Shown here in pieces: positions 45,237 through 56,683 of a stretch of 64,000 bases of DNA. Under the pieces are notes generated by a model, which saw nothing but the letters and a program-made list of their open reading frames with translations, did not search any database and was not told the origin of the DNA. Source of the stretch: Fasciola hepatica (lineage: Eukaryota; Platyhelminthes; Trematoda; Plagiorchiida; Fasciolidae). Each line of letters begins with the position of its first letter. Position 1 is the first letter of the stretch. The translations under genes and the position numbers were made by a program. The stretch lies in NCBI GenBank assembly GCA_948099385.1, contig CANUEZ040000156.1, forward strand, positions 3,472,001-3,536,000, written 5' to 3'.

Positions 45237-46154
45237 TTAGAGGCTTGAGACTGATAATAGGATTCCTCTCCATATGACCAGTCGTTTGGGTAGGTCCAGA
45301 GTGAAAATGAATTCGTCACCTCTTGGTTTCCACTGAAGCCCAAGCGTGCGCTCCGTTTGTAAAGAGGATCCCAAAAGACCTATCGTACACTCCATTTTCT
45401 CAGACTTCGGTATAACATTGAACACCTCTTGGCTGTTTGAAGTCCATTTAGTGAGGTTGAATCCCCCTGCACTTAGAGTGGCAATCAGTTCGGTCATATG
45501 GAGAATAGCAGTATTTGGGTCGCCAAAGGAGCACAGAAAATCGTCCACGTAGAGGTGGTCCATTGCTCTTCCTAGCAAACTGCTGGTGCCGTCAAAACGC
45601 TTGAGGGTTTCTCGGGGGAAAACATTAGCACGGGAGGGGGATGAAACCGTCTCAAAGGGATGAACGGTCAGCCTGTACTCGTCAGGTGCGCTATTTGCGT
45701 CGTTCTCAGGCCACCAGAGGAGACGAAGGGCGTCCCTATCTTCAACGGGCATCCTTACTTGCAGAAACATTTCGCGTATGTCCGCAGAGACGGCTGCTTT
45801 TTTCAGCTTAAAACGACATAAAGCCTCGACCAGCGGCCTTGTCCAGTCTGGGCCCTGTAGTATATGGTCGTTGAGTGACACACCCTGACATTTCGCGGCA
45901 CAGTCGAAAACCACTCTGATCTTCCCCGGTTTCTTTGGGTTCACGACCGGGTGATGGGGTAGGTACCACCTCAAATTTGCGCTGATAACCGCTGTGTGCA
46001 CTCTTTCTATATAACCCAAGTCAATGTTATGTTGCATGGCTCCCGTGTATTCTATCCTTAATTGTGGTTCCCGAATTAGCCTGGTTTTGAGGAAGCATAA
46101 TTTTTCAGAGCCATTCCTCGGCTGTTTGGCATAGGTTTCATTTTGGGTCTTCAC
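45237..46154 (-). CDS. BEL3 reverse transcriptase (YVDD)
   Basis: A 305-residue open segment of the polyprotein, not a separate gene; the first Met is internal. The RT palm shows AVSADIREMFLQV at 121-133 with catalytic Asp125 and YVDD at 202-205, with the LGLQWKP block further on, so the three catalytic aspartates are intact. The stretch around 165-185 is altered compared with the usual family pattern between these motifs. The frame is separated from protease (46211 and above) by a frameshift and stops at about 46155-46210, and from RNase H by stops below 45237. Confidence 0.88.
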   Translation of the reverse strand: MKTQNETYAKQPRNGSEKLCFLKTRLIREPQLRIEYTGAMQHNIDLGYIERVHTAVISANLRWYLPHHPVVNPKKPGKIRVVFDCAAKCQGVSLNDHILQGPDWTRPLVEALCRFKLKKAAVSADIREMFLQVRMPVEDRDALRLLWWPENDANSAPDEYRLTVHPFETVSSPSRANVFPRETLKRFDGTSSLLGRAMDHLYVDDFLCSFGDPNTAILHMTELIATLSAGGFNLTKWTSNSQEVFNVIPKSEKMECTIGLLGSSLQTERTLGLQWKPRGDEFIFTLDLPKRLVIWRGILLSVSSL

Positions 46155-46210
46155 GGGACAGGAACCTCGAAACGATCCATCACATACTTGGCTTTCTCGG
46201 CTACCATTTT

Positions 46211-47719
46211 CTAAGCCGACCTATCTTCTCGTGATGGGGCATCTCTATCTATGGCCAGGTCGGCAAATTCGGTGTTATACAGTTGCTGGAGCGCCTGTTC
46301 AATGTTCGCCGTTTCCACTGAAGTGCAGTTGATTTGGATTTGTTTGCCGCATCTGCCGCCTTTACTACCATATAAAGTCCGGCGAAATATGGTGCGTACC
46401 GCATAGGGTGCTTTGCGGCTTCCCATTCTTTGATCCAGGACCAAGTGCGCTTCCGGTAAATCACAACCTGTCAGCAAATCAATTTCGTTACTCTGCCACT
46501 CCTCGATCGTAATCCCGTCGAGATGCGGCCACCGAGTCAGAATCGATTGCACTGACTTAGGTGCTCCCATCGGCAGGTCCTTTGTGGTGAATGCTTCTAG
46601 GGTTTCTGCTCTACCGTTGTTGACCAAGGAAACGAGTTGTAGCTGCAGTTTGGTCGGCTGGATGACCTGAGTGCCATTCACTGTGCTCACCGCTAATGAA
46701 GATTGATCCCCTCTGCTCCCGTATATCTCTGCTAACTCCTTCCTTACTAGGGTTGTATCCGATCCACTGTCTACGAGGGCCAACGCTCTTGTAACTCCAA
46801 CTGGGGTTTCTAAGCCAAGTGCTATTACTTCCAGGCGAATGGACGTTTTAGTGGAGCGAGACACTGAGCAGACCATACATGGCCTCGCAGTTTCTTTGGC
46901 ATTCAAATTCTGGCATTTGTGAAGTAGGTAATGGTGCTTCCCATAGCACCCATCCTGACTACAACTGGGTTTCCTTCGGCTCATCGCTGCTCGATGTGAA
47001 TCGCTGAGACAGACGAAGCACGCGCCCAGTCTCTTAGCCACTTCCCATCGTCCGTCGACGTCTGCGTTGCGGAAGCGAGGAGATTCCACTAGGCGATGAG
47101 GCGCCCCACAAACCTTACACACCGGCAAGTTTTCACCTCCACGAGATAATGCGTGTGTGTTTCCCCAGGGTTGGCTTCTACTTGGTTCCCTGGTCCAGCT
47201 TTGTGTCATCGTAATCCCAGGTAATTTGCTCGTCTCGCGCACAAGCTGACCGAGACGACTGTTTGCTATTCGGGCATGACTGTCTTTTAACTGCGCCAGT
47301 TCTTCGAACGTGGTTTCTCGCCCAAACCTACTGATCCCTTCGGCTTCCTCGGCCCATCTACCCTGTAGTTCTGTGGGTAAACTGCGCACTATAGTCTCCA
47401 ATGTGTGCAGTGCGTTCAGGTCTGATCGGTAATCTAGGCGATTCAGTGCGATGCCGCCGTTCTGCATTTTTATCACCAGGCTGACTGGAGAGCCCGACTC
47501 GCCTTTGGAGCGTTTTGCCTCTGATAGTACACCATCGATCAAATTCCGGGCGACTTTAAATGATTGCTCGAATAAGTTTTTCAGAATTTCACGTGCCCGA
47601 GTGCAACCTTCCTTGGGATCCAGCATCGAGCACCCGTCAATTGCTTCCCTGGCCCTTCCACGACAGTAACGCAGTAAATACAAGAATCTCTGTTCTGAAT
47701 CGGATACTCTCCTCTCCAC
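46211..47719 (-). CDS. BEL3 gag C-terminal part and aspartic protease
   Basis: A 502-codon open segment. Residues 1-115 are the rest of the DUF1759 core. A CKVCGAPH-type knuckle lies near 201-208 with one partner cysteine lost. A CX2CX4H knuckle (CFVCLSDSH) and a C/H cluster (CSQDGCYGKHH) follow. The DUF1758 protease occupies about 290-450, with the catalytic D-S-G in ALALVDSGSDTTLV. Here gag and protease are in one open frame without the stop seen in element 1, showing that the family does not need readthrough at that point. The true start lies upstream in the broken N-terminal part. Confidence 0.88.
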   Translation of the reverse strand: MERRVSDSEQRFLYLLRYCRGRAREAIDGCSMLDPKEGCTRAREILKNLFEQSFKVARNLIDGVLSEAKRSKGESGSPVSLVIKMQNGGIALNRLDYRSDLNALHTLETIVRSLPTELQGRWAEEAEGISRFGRETTFEELAQLKDSHARIANSRLGQLVRETSKLPGITMTQSWTREPSRSQPWGNTHALSRGGENLPVCKVCGAPHRLVESPRFRNADVDGRWEVAKRLGACFVCLSDSHRAAMSRRKPSCSQDGCYGKHHYLLHKCQNLNAKETARPCMVCSVSRSTKTSIRLEVIALGLETPVGVTRALALVDSGSDTTLVRKELAEIYGSRGDQSSLAVSTVNGTQVIQPTKLQLQLVSLVNNGRAETLEAFTTKDLPMGAPKSVQSILTRWPHLDGITIEEWQSNEIDLLTGCDLPEAHLVLDQRMGSRKAPYAVRTIFRRTLYGSKGGRCGKQIQINCTSVETANIEQALQQLYNTEFADLAIDRDAPSREDRSA

Positions 47720-48153
47720 AAAGTGCTCGTACTGTTCAACGAACTAACAGTGCTGTTCTGCGCTCCCGTCGAATGGGGACTATTCCACTCCTGGTAAGTC
47801 AGTGGCGCGGTTTACACTGGTAAAAGTCGACTTTGATCGTTCCACGGAACTGCTAGGCTGACTGGCTGTATGCATTGTGGTCTCTCTCGTTCCCGTTTCT
47901 GAAGTTGATCTTTCGTGGCAGATTCCGCTTCTTCCCTAGCCTGCCTAAGCTGGGTTTCTAATTCATCTATTCTCAATCAATAGACATCATCACCTCTATA
48001 TTCTCTACCACTAGCCGAGTTACATAAAACTGAACTGATAGGGTAAGCGGACCTTGCAACGTCTAAGAAATCAGTATCACCCAGAATAACACCAGGGACT
48101 TTCCGGGTTACTTCCTGTCTAGCTTCGGTTTGACTGTGTCCCCTTCTTGGCAT
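47720..48153 (-). pseudogene. BEL3 gag N-terminal part with stops and frameshift
   Basis: The gag ATG is at 48151-48153 (MPRRGH start, matching Met9 of element 1). An in-frame TGA at 47977-47979 sits where element 1 has arginine, a change expected from CGA to TGA. The coiled-coil segment (LRIDELETQLRQAREEAESA) follows in the same frame. Then the frame is lost near 47830, and two further stops precede the open part at 47719. The lesions together prevent full-length gag. Confidence 0.85.
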
Positions 48154-48192
48154 CACTGATTGATTTCCTCCAAGTGATTCCGAGCTGAGTAC

Positions 48193-48576
48193 TGCAACGC
48201 TTATTCCGACTGTGAGCGACGCCTATTCAATTCAAAACGAATCTCAAAACCAGAACAAGATTGATTCGTAGTTTCTACGGTACTGGATTATCAAGTTATA
48301 CGCATACAAATATATACAAACCTCAACTGTACGGCCACAACGTCTAATAACGAGGACCAGAGTTCAACAAATGCCAATGTCAGGTACCACCGTCACGGCA
48401 GTCCAAGTTCGAGTGGAAATTATGCCATTTCACGTGAGCAAAATATAAACAAATGATGAAGTGTAGTGATCGATGCATGTTGTATTTGTTCCAGGGTCAA
48501 TGAAATAAAGAGGATAGTCTCAACAATACAAGTGTATGACAATGGCCAAGGAGGATTTCCACGCATGTACGTTACT
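48193..48576 (-). repeat. 5' LTR of BEL element 3
   Basis: This is the mate of 41885-42268. The terminal dinucleotide at the right edge is CT where the other LTR has CA, and the start is TGCAAC against TGTAAC. These edge changes postdate insertion. Confidence 0.9.
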
Positions 48577-49118
48577 GTTTGCGTCTCAGAGTGGAGCATG
48601 TATAGTGCAATCGATCGGATCTTTGAAGGATACCTTTTGGTGTTTTCAAACTCGTACATACCTCACACCTCCGTCATCGTCTGGAGCACGGCGGAGCGGC
48701 TACATTCCCCTGCACTGCTTCTGAACTTGCGAGGCTGGAACGGGTGCAGAGCCACCACTTATCACTTTTCTGGGCTGAGGGGGGTCAATTAAGACAGGCT
48801 TCTAGAGTTAACCGGTCTGTTTCCGGGGGCATATCGACGAGTGCGAAGAGATCTGACATGTATTCGGCGAATGCTCCGGGGTAAACTGGGCACCGAGTTG
48901 CAGGCGTTGTTCTTCCTTTCGTGGCCACTCGCGCAAGAGGGTAATCGATAACGCTCTTGAAGTTGCAGTCGACTGGGCTACCGTTGGTTTGCCGTCTCTC
49001 CAGGAGGGCAACAAAACTGTGAAACTCACTGCCAGTTGACGTGGCGAAAGAGGACAACTACATTCTTTTCAAAAGGCAACTGAATGCACACCTGATGAAG
49101 CGCTGGCGTGAATCACTG
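48577..49118 (+). pseudogene. LINE E 3' part of RT (downstream of BEL3)
   Basis: The translation resumes LINE E immediately after the BEL3 target duplication: AIDRIFEGYLLVFSNSYIPH corresponds to the CR1-type block before the C-terminal domain. It is followed near 48830-48900 by YRRVRRDLTCIRRMLRGKLG, and near 49010-49080 by remnants of the last conserved block. Frames shift several times. The C-terminal end is about 49118. No LINE 3' tail was recognised after it. Confidence 0.7.
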
Positions 49119-49839
49119 TCGTGAGACTAAAACCGAAATTGGATTGGGATGGGGCTCATACAGGAGGTGCCCCACTGCCTCTAATCTCGGAAAATTGAAA
49201 CTCGGGGCTCATCGGATCACGTCATATTACAATCTTATTTGCAAACGTATATACAACCCGCAATTAAAAATCCAGTTAAAAGCTTCGATAGAACACTGCC
49301 TATACGTTAGGCATCACCCCACTTTGACGCACTATTATGCCTGGGGTTCGTGGCCTTGGAACAGTTCTTCGCCATCAATCTGTTCTTTATACAAAGTTTT
49401 GTTTTCCTACACAACACTCACCGGCGACTAATCAAGGTCACCGTGACGCAGAATCAGGTTGTACCAACCCTTTTATCCTTTTTAGCGTTAAGACCAGGTA
49501 CTTAGATGTTGCCAATATTTATTACTATTCCATCTGATTCACTGATTTGATAGTAGCAATAACTGCTTCACACCAACCTGAGGGCCTTATATTATCAGGA
49601 ATAAGTGCTATGGATCCTTTAAGAGATTAGTAGTTTTTAAAGAACTTAATTTATCGTTTAAAACCCTTCGTAAGTTATCCCTTTTCCGGTCTTTTAAAAA
49701 CAATTATTCAATTTTTCTCCTTCCATTTTTACACTCTGCGGTTTACCATAGTCCGTTAACCCACCTATTGTCTCTCAGGTTTCACTCTACTGGCACTAAT
49801 TCACTTTCTGCAGCATTGCGTCCGATTAACTACCAATCA
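49119..49839. other. No feature recognised
   Basis: AT-rich sequence with short frames. It may include the LINE E 3' untranslated region and the 5' leader of LINE G, but I have no internal match to prove it. Confidence 0.4.
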
Positions 49840-51360
49840 CTTCAACAGCTTAGCTATGCGTATCTTTGCCCCACCAACCCAAAATCACAGCTAGCACTCG
49901 CCGTTGTGACAGGTCTAATAGTTGTTCAGTATACCTGGCAGATATACCCGGAGAAGCCACCAAAGCAACCGCCGAAATAGGCAAAACCTTGAGTAGTTTT
50001 TTCTCTCGGCTTGACGCCCTTGACAAAGCGAACCTCCAGTTACATCTATTAGCTCTCCTTCTCGACTACTCTGTACATCACACTTAGACCAACTTAATCT
50101 AGTCCACGAAGTTCATCGACCCCGTTGCCTCTGTAGCCTTCAGACGCGTCAAAATACCCAACAACGCAATAGTAGTTAACGTACCAGATAAATTAATTCC
50201 ATCAATTACTAAGAGTTCAATCTTAAAGCTTGCAACCTGGATTCGTAGTCGCGCTAATGCGTTAGACTCCGCAAAACTTAACGGTGAAATACATGTCCGC
50301 CCTTGTTTTAGTTTAGCTTTTAAGTAGCTGCCAAGGAACTTATCAGCCAACAGTCTTCTGTCGTTGCTAATACAGCATCCAAGCAAGCAAGGATACTTCC
50401 TGATAAAACCCCTCTACAGGGGGCAGATTCACAAGTGCCATGCCGAAAACCATAACCGTGGAAAACAATTAGCCAGTGGTCCTTCTCAAGTGGTCAGTTA
50501 ACCAAGCGTCGGCCATCATGCGAAGACCTCTTCCGTAGTTGGTAGCAAAGTGGCTGCTGACCCAGATGGTTCGTCAGTGTTCACTTTATCTGAGCCGCGT
50601 CGCGGGCGTCAAAACTCACAGAATAGCTTGAATGAAACCGGTCAACCTAATGTGCTAGCTGACGTCCAAAAAAACTAAAAAAGACCCCTGACTCTAAAAC
50701 TGGTGACAGATTATCATACAAAAACCCAAATGGCATGATTACCTCGACTAGCTGAAGGAGTGTCTGATCGAACTCGCAAACCACACACACAGCATTTAGT
50801 TCAAAGTAACGAGCGCCGACCATCGCAGGAGTCCGAAGTCAAAAACCGGCTCGGGAAAATGGCACAATAACTAGATTCAGATCAGTAATCCCTCAACTGT
50901 CGGTGCCAGAACTAGCCATTCCCTGCAAACATCAGAAAAGAACGGGAATAGATTCACTTGCGTCGGTATCCATAAAGAGTTCACGAAGAAACAGAGTAAC
51001 TTCATCGGCAAAATAAGCCACGTCCCCTCGGGGACCCAGGCCTTGCTCTCCTGTCCCATTCAGTCTTTCGCCTCCATGTGGAGAGAAACAAAATATTTCA
51101 TCCAACAGCGAAAGAGGAAGCCCCGGCAAAACTATTCAGACAGTTACGCCAGTACCTCATCCAAAGCGGTTCCGGTTGACTACTTATGGCTCACCCAACC
51201 ACGTCACGCATTCTTCTCCCCATTTCCAAATAGTTGGGAGATTTCTGACCAATGCCACCCCATCCAAATTTGCCAGTTTTCCGTTTCCTCTGAATGTTCT
51301 GCCTCCTCCTCTATCATATCTCTCCCCACACTATCCTACAGTCCACCAGTGGCCACAATT
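49840..51360 (+). pseudogene. LINE G ORF1 remnant
   Basis: The plus-strand frame at 49866-50087 begins MPHQPKITASTRR and aligns with the LINE C ORF1 start MPTSPPSRPKITVSTRR, through ADIPGEATKATAEIGKTLSS and LLDYSVHHT. The conserved core continues with NNAIVVNVPD near 50165 and the LRLRK-equivalent region near 50270. Beyond 50500 the match is weak, but a basic cluster near 51110 and the Ser/Pro-rich segment after it fit the spacing of LINE C ORF1. Stops and frameshifts are frequent. The copy ends at a GAT-rich simple repeat; there is no ORF2. Confidence 0.65.
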
Positions 51361-51480
51361 TGATGATGATGATGATAATGATGATAATTTCGTATTTCTT
51401 GACCGTAGTTAAGACACATGAACATGAGAGAATAAATTGGCATATAACAATGTGGGGTATTCACGTCTTTGTAATTTAGG
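51361..51480 (-). mobile_element. Probable minus-strand LINE tail (GAT repeat)
   Basis: GATGATGATGATAATGATGATAATTTCG reads on the minus strand as a degenerate CGAAAT, then an ATT/ATC repeat tail, like the confirmed tails at 54905 and 63485. The hairpin is not well preserved here. It lies exactly at the end of LINE G ORF1, suggesting insertion there. Confidence 0.4.
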
Positions 51481-53071
51481 AATCACACGGTAGCAGAAAT
51501 AGAACAATAAAGCTGAATGGTGTTTGAGTGAACTAAAGTGGAGATGGTTAATGTGGGAATTGTAAACCAGTTTCTCATTCGGAGAAAGCGCTGTGTATAG
51601 CTAAGCGGAGGTGTAAATGCTGATATAGAAGATACTGGGGAATGGTAAAGTGTGCAGCAATCGCAAGGACCAGTAAAGCAACAGCATCAGACGGCACAAC
51701 ATTGACAGCGGGCTCGGGCAGGAATAATACACAGTGTATTTTACGGGTGCTGAAAACTGGCTGCGACGGGTCGGGGTGTCCAGAAAAGGATGAGAGGGTG
51801 TACCTACTGGATATTTGGACGACCACTAACGAGCAACCTGTTGAGAGTTACCAAAAGACAAGGTTAGAATTAAGTCCGCATGGGGTTAATAAAGTGCAAC
51901 CAGAGATGCGAGCGGAATACAGAAGATTGATCCAATATTGAGTAACTAACTGGAGGGGGGAGCCTGTGAAATAAATGCAGGTGAGTCGGATGTGATAATA
52001 AGATAGACCTTGTTTTAAAGGTGATTTCAGTGCCATATGGAAATTCACATGGAGGCAAAGAACTTCGCGAGGAATGTAGCGTGCTTTCAAATAGCATAAA
52101 TGGTGCATGGAGGCAGAACGGACTTTCAAAGAGGAGCCGTCGAAGAAACAGACCATTGGAGACAAACGCTATTCATGCGACTGAGCAGAAGTTGGAGGAG
52201 TGTAAAGATAAAAATTTTCGTATGCGTGATAAAAAAAATAAAGAGTCCATTTTTGGTTGGCTCTAAATATCTAGTGTTATTTCATAAAAGCGTTGATTGC
52301 AGGTGATTACAGGCAGCGAATGGTGAGGCAGCGGGCAGAAAAGTGCCAGAATGACAAAATGGGCAGGGAAGTTGGGAACATAGTGGCGAGGGCTAGATTC
52401 CAGTCATTGATTTCGAACCGCAAAGCAGAATGAATTGAACTGATTTTATGGAGTAAGGGAAGTAGATGTTGAATGGTTGTGGGGTTACGACTGGTGTCAG
52501 GAACCCACTCTGCGGTTCGGTGAGGTTACCATGAGGAATCGTAACCGTGGTTATAGGTTTGTGGTCACTGGTCAGCCATGTGAGGTGCCCCATATAAAAT
52601 CAGCAAGCGTGGGTATAGGTTTCAGCCGTTGTCAATCCGATTGATCAAATTGTTTAGTCAGCACGGCAATCCGGGAGTAACTTCGAGTTGGCTGATGGCT
52701 ACCCGGGTAATCAGTATGATCTGGAGGAGATCAGGAGTGCGGTAGTCTGGAGGGTGTCCCAGTTGTGAGTTATGCTTATCGTTTTATTAGAAACCAGACG
52801 GCGACCATTGTGTTACCTGACGGCCAGTGGACTGAGCTGTAGAGGATTAACGGGCAGAGACTCTGGTAGTCTTGTGGAGCAGTTTGGTGATGATGGAGAT
52901 ATAAAGAGATACTGAGCGCAAGCTCAGGCAGAGTGCGAAAAAGTTTATTTGGTAGGTGGCAGAAGGGAATAGGGGCCCATTTAGGAACAAAGAATAGAAC
53001 AATAAAAGAGGGTGGCATCTGAGAGAGGAATGGGAAAAAAGAAGACAGCAGTTTGGTCGTTGTGCCTGCTG
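51481..53071. other. No gene recognised
   Basis: Purine-rich on the plus strand and so pyrimidine-rich on the minus strand, like the LINE 3' untranslated regions elsewhere here. It may be the body of a minus-strand LINE 3' region whose tail is at 51361. Frames are short and without domains. Confidence 0.4.
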
Positions 53072-53434
53072 TGGCTAAAAAGAAGTAATGCTGAAAATCC
53101 TTTCAAATTTTCTGCTGGCTTTGCAAATTTGACTGTATTTGAAATTACTCTGAAAAGCTTGTCTACACACCAAACGTTTGCGAGTTTGTTTATTCATACG
53201 GGACATTTGAATTGGGCTTTGAGCCGTTCCTGGCCGTCGCGCATGAGCCACGAGGCTTCGAACCATTGAGTTTTACTGTGGAGTCTATTTGGTCACCTAC
53301 TTAAGGTTTCTATATATTTGTGCCTTTTGTAAATTTCAATTTATTGCCGTATAAACTACGAATCAATCTTGTTCTGGTTTTGGGATTCGTTTCAGTTGGC
53401 TACGCATTGCTTGGTTTGCGAGAGTTCATTTACT
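53072..53434 (+). repeat. Solo BEL2-type LTR
   Basis: It aligns over its whole length with the reverse complement of the BEL2 LTR: CTGAAAATCCTTTC, AAATTTGACTGTATTT, GAGCCACGAGG, TTTTACTGTGGAGTCTATTTGG and CTACGAATCAATCTTGTTC all in order. No gag or pol adjoins. The hexamer CTGTGG occurs at both edges (53069-53074 and 53433-53438) and may be the target duplication, slightly overlapping the eroded termini. Confidence 0.8.
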
Positions 53435-54904
53435 GTGGGAGGGGACGGCAAAATTGTTGAAAAGAAAATAAAGTACTCGGAGTCAAAATGAGGCCTTCTC
53501 ATGTGAATGCAAACGTGCTGGTTTTCCGTGGGGTCATGAGAAGCCAGAAGTAAACGGATTCAGGGTGATATGCGGTCTTAACTTTCTAAGAACATATGCG
53601 CAGATCACTGAGTCTTGGTTATTAGAGAATAGTAGTCTGCGTGGTAGGACTCGAGTTTCCGGAAAAGGGCAAGAAAAAGAATGAAGAGACCATCGAGTTG
53701 TGGTCCGGAAGGAGAGTGTCAAGTAAAGGTGAGCACCCATTATTAAAGGAAAAACAATCTGTTAAGATAGTTGGTGTCAGTGAGCATTTTGGTCGTACAA
53801 TTGAGTCAACAACGTGGCAGACCAATCATCGCTGACACTGAACAACACGATTAGTGCGTAGGCTCCGGAAGAACATAGAGGAAGTAAGGTTGTAAGTGGT
53901 AAACTTTAGAAGTGCGATGATTACGCTTCACATTCCGGCAACGGATGCAGGCGTGGTTTAGCCCACAGCTAGGAACCGTAGGCGTGTCATTGACTGCCTG
54001 TCCTCAGTGCAGCGTCCGCATCGTATAATCTTTCAAGCCGTGTATTGACCACCGCGTTGGGCATCAGCAAGATGGTTGAGATTTTTGGAGGGAACGCAAA
54101 AGGGTTAAATATGAGAAATGCGGGATAGGCTAATATATGTGGAGGGCTCGAAGGGCGAGTTTTCACCTCGCACTGGTTCCGAAAACAGGAAATGAATACT
54201 ACCCCAAGAGGCTGAGGTTGCCCTTAGGCGGGGTCGGGTCCAGGCTGTTATCAGAAATCCACTTGATAACAAAAGGGGCGGAGAGCATTAGCTCAAGAAG
54301 TTTCCAGCCAAGCGTTTTTTTGCAAAGGATTGGGAGGGCATATTTTCATTGCAGGGCAAACTTCCCATTTCTTTTTTGACCCGCCTTTCTTTACATGTGG
54401 CCCTTTGGGTCCGAGGCTGATGGGGCTGGCTGTCTTCCTCAATTGAAAGAATGTCACATACTAGATGTCATAACCTTTTGGGGTGCTGCTGACGTAAGCT
54501 CTGGAAGAAAAGGACAGACGATGGAACAAACACTCAGATAATGGCAACATTCGTGGGGCTATCAATTAACCGCCTGTTTCTGTAACTAACAGGGTCCAAC
54601 GGGTCCCAGTATATTTGCAAGCCATCAGGTATCTGCATCGCCGATGAGGATATGCAGGGCTACTTCATGGGCATGACGAAGCTGGTGGAAAAATATCAGC
54701 ACTGGCTTGCAGAGGTTGGACTTCGGTTAGTGCTGCAGCAATGGGTTGTTGGCACAGATAAGTCAACGACTTTTGGCCTCAAGTTGCAAACTGAAGAGGA
54801 AAACTGATAAAGTGTGAAGTTCTTAGGATTCATTTTACCGAAAAATGGTAACTGAAGGACAAAATTTTCTCGGCAGAAACCCTGTTATGTTAGGATGAAG
54901 CAGC
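53435..54904. other. No gene recognised
   Basis: Short frames only. No motif, splice series or internal match noted. The segment separates the solo LTR from a minus-strand LINE tail. Confidence 0.4.
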
Positions 54905-55600
54905 TCCTTATATATAATATTATTTTATTTCGGATAACCCTGAAGCAGTCTGCAATGCAAGATCAAAAGATACAGATGAAAGCCGAGTCAGAGTTTCAGG
55001 GCGATTTTTTAAGTATATGCACGCAACCGATTGCAGGAAAAAGCATTTGGTTCAAATTTTGTGGTAGCAACAGGCAAATTCAAACTCAAAGTCAGGTGGT
55101 TGAGCCGGCCGAATCCGGGTGGAGTGGACTAGGAATGGTAAAGACACACAAATCCTACGGAAGGAAGATTTTCCCGCCACAGAACCAGACTGGATTGGCA
55201 GATAGTTGGTTACTGTGAAAAACCCCCGAAGTAAAAGCAATTGAGCAAAAGCGCCTTGCAATGTATGAAAGGGGTTAGGATGCAAAATAAGACGATGAAA
55301 AGATACGGTGTTGCTGATGTCAAGAAGGGAAAATCGGTCAGGGATTACGGTTGTAACGTTCAGTGACCGTGTATCAGTTGAGCCAGTTATATAGCAAGCG
55401 GATAACACACCCGGACTACGGTCGCCAAATTGATGATTAGAGGAGTGGCCGTATAGAAACTTGTGGACCTTGAGCGGTTTGTTTGATTTCAGAAGGGAGG
55501 AATACAATGCATCAACATGAAAATTGAAAATGGCTATAAGTCGATGTGTGGCGCGTAACCACAATGGTAGGAAAGACTTATAGCTGGCAAAAATGATCAA
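54905..55600 (-). mobile_element. Minus-strand CR1-like LINE 3' end
   Basis: Reading the minus strand, the end is CTGC, a hairpin TTCAGG...CCGAA (54929-54944, one mismatch), AATAAAATA and an ATA-rich tail. Upstream on that strand the blocks CCGGCTCAACCACC and GAATTTGCC correspond to the same positions of the tails at 16550 and 63690. A 182-codon frame (55052-55600) overlaps it, but has no domain and is explained as part of this 3' region. Confidence 0.6.
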
Positions 55601-56683
55601 GTGGGTGGTAGGAGTTTATCAATTTGTGTTATTTATAAAAGAAAGACCACTTGATGGCGAAAGAACAGAAATCTGCGGTACAAGTGTTTATCAGATGTAC
55701 ATTTATGAAACATGATACTTTCTTAGAGGAGGATATTGCAATGCAAAAGCCCTAAGAAGGTGAATAGTGGAACTGACAGAGAAAGTGAACAATCACAGAA
55801 TCACCGAGCTTTCGGAATCTCCAGAAACATATTTTGCAGTGACATATACCGTTTGAAGATTGTGGTACGGGGGTAAACGGTGTAAGTAAGTGCGTCAGTT
55901 TTTGAATATTTCAGTAAACTTTTCATCTCGGGGAGTGGTTAGGTTTATGAATGGGACCGGTGAATAGTTGAGCATGAATTCGCGGGAAACTGGACCGTGA
56001 ACGACGGACCAATGTATTGAAGGGTTTTTGAATATGTGATAACTATGCTCCAGGGAAGGCAAATTTCGCCGGGCGTAAAAAGCGGTAACCTGTGATGGCA
56101 AAGTTAGAAGCCATCAGGATGGAAATTCGACGCTTGCTGGAGGAGACGGCCGCGAATGTGTAGCATTTCGGAGACGGTCCCAACTCCTGCGTTACACCGC
56201 GTAGATTTCTCGTTGTTATAGGTATAGTTTTTATTAAGCTATCTAGGATAATACCTAAAAAACTAAGCAAATTTTTCTGAATACTATTCCGTGGGACCAC
56301 CCGGTGGTATAATATACATACAAAAGTGATCGTAGGGTAGGAGCTAAGCGAAATATCAGTCTCAGTCAAACAAAACTAGCAGACTACAAGATACCACTCG
56401 GGGAATCACATTCGTAAAGAGACTAAAGCCGTCTTGACATGCGTAATACATCCGGGAACTTTCAAACTGCAACATCCGTAGAAACTGCTTGCAGTTTTTA
56501 GCTGAACAGCTGATACATAATTAGTTCCGCCGATATTGACCTCCTGTGGCGAGCACTCTCCCCTTAGGTTTACATATATTGGCAATACTATCCACCTAAT
56601 CCCCTGCTGCCGTATAGCTCTCTAACCCCCGCAGATTGCCACATCTTGTCCTACTGGCCATCTACATCTTCAACACCATAGAT
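55601..56683. other. No gene recognised; contains the leader of LINE C at its right end
   Basis: The left part is likely more of the minus-strand LINE 3' region. The last 150-200 bases before 56684 should be the 5' untranslated region and internal promoter of LINE C, but its 5' boundary is not visible. Confidence 0.4.

Larger units (their letters stand above)
41885..48576 (-). mobile_element. BEL/Pao retrotransposon 3, full structure, inserted in LINE E
   Basis: A 6,692-bp element with two 384-bp LTRs (about six differences by eye) and, on the minus strand, gag, aspartic protease, RT, RNase H, integrase and the C-terminal DUF5641 domain in the canonical BEL order. A purine-rich strand lies against the 3' LTR (minus-strand GGGAGGATTTGGTGGGCGA). 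The flanking 5 bases are CTTTG (41880-41884) and GTTTG (48577-48581), an imperfect target duplication. Removing the element and one duplicate makes the LINE E reading frame continuous. Several stops, frameshifts and a changed integrase residue make it inactive. Confidence 0.93.

Noticed and set aside
50877..51129. Minus-strand frame with YFADEVTLF, like an RT active site
   Set aside because: No flanking RT motifs on that strand, and the plus strand fits the C-terminal part of LINE G ORF1 by spacing.
55052..55600. 182-codon minus-strand frame
   Set aside because: Lies in a LINE 3' region ending at the hairpin/tail at 54905; no protein motif.
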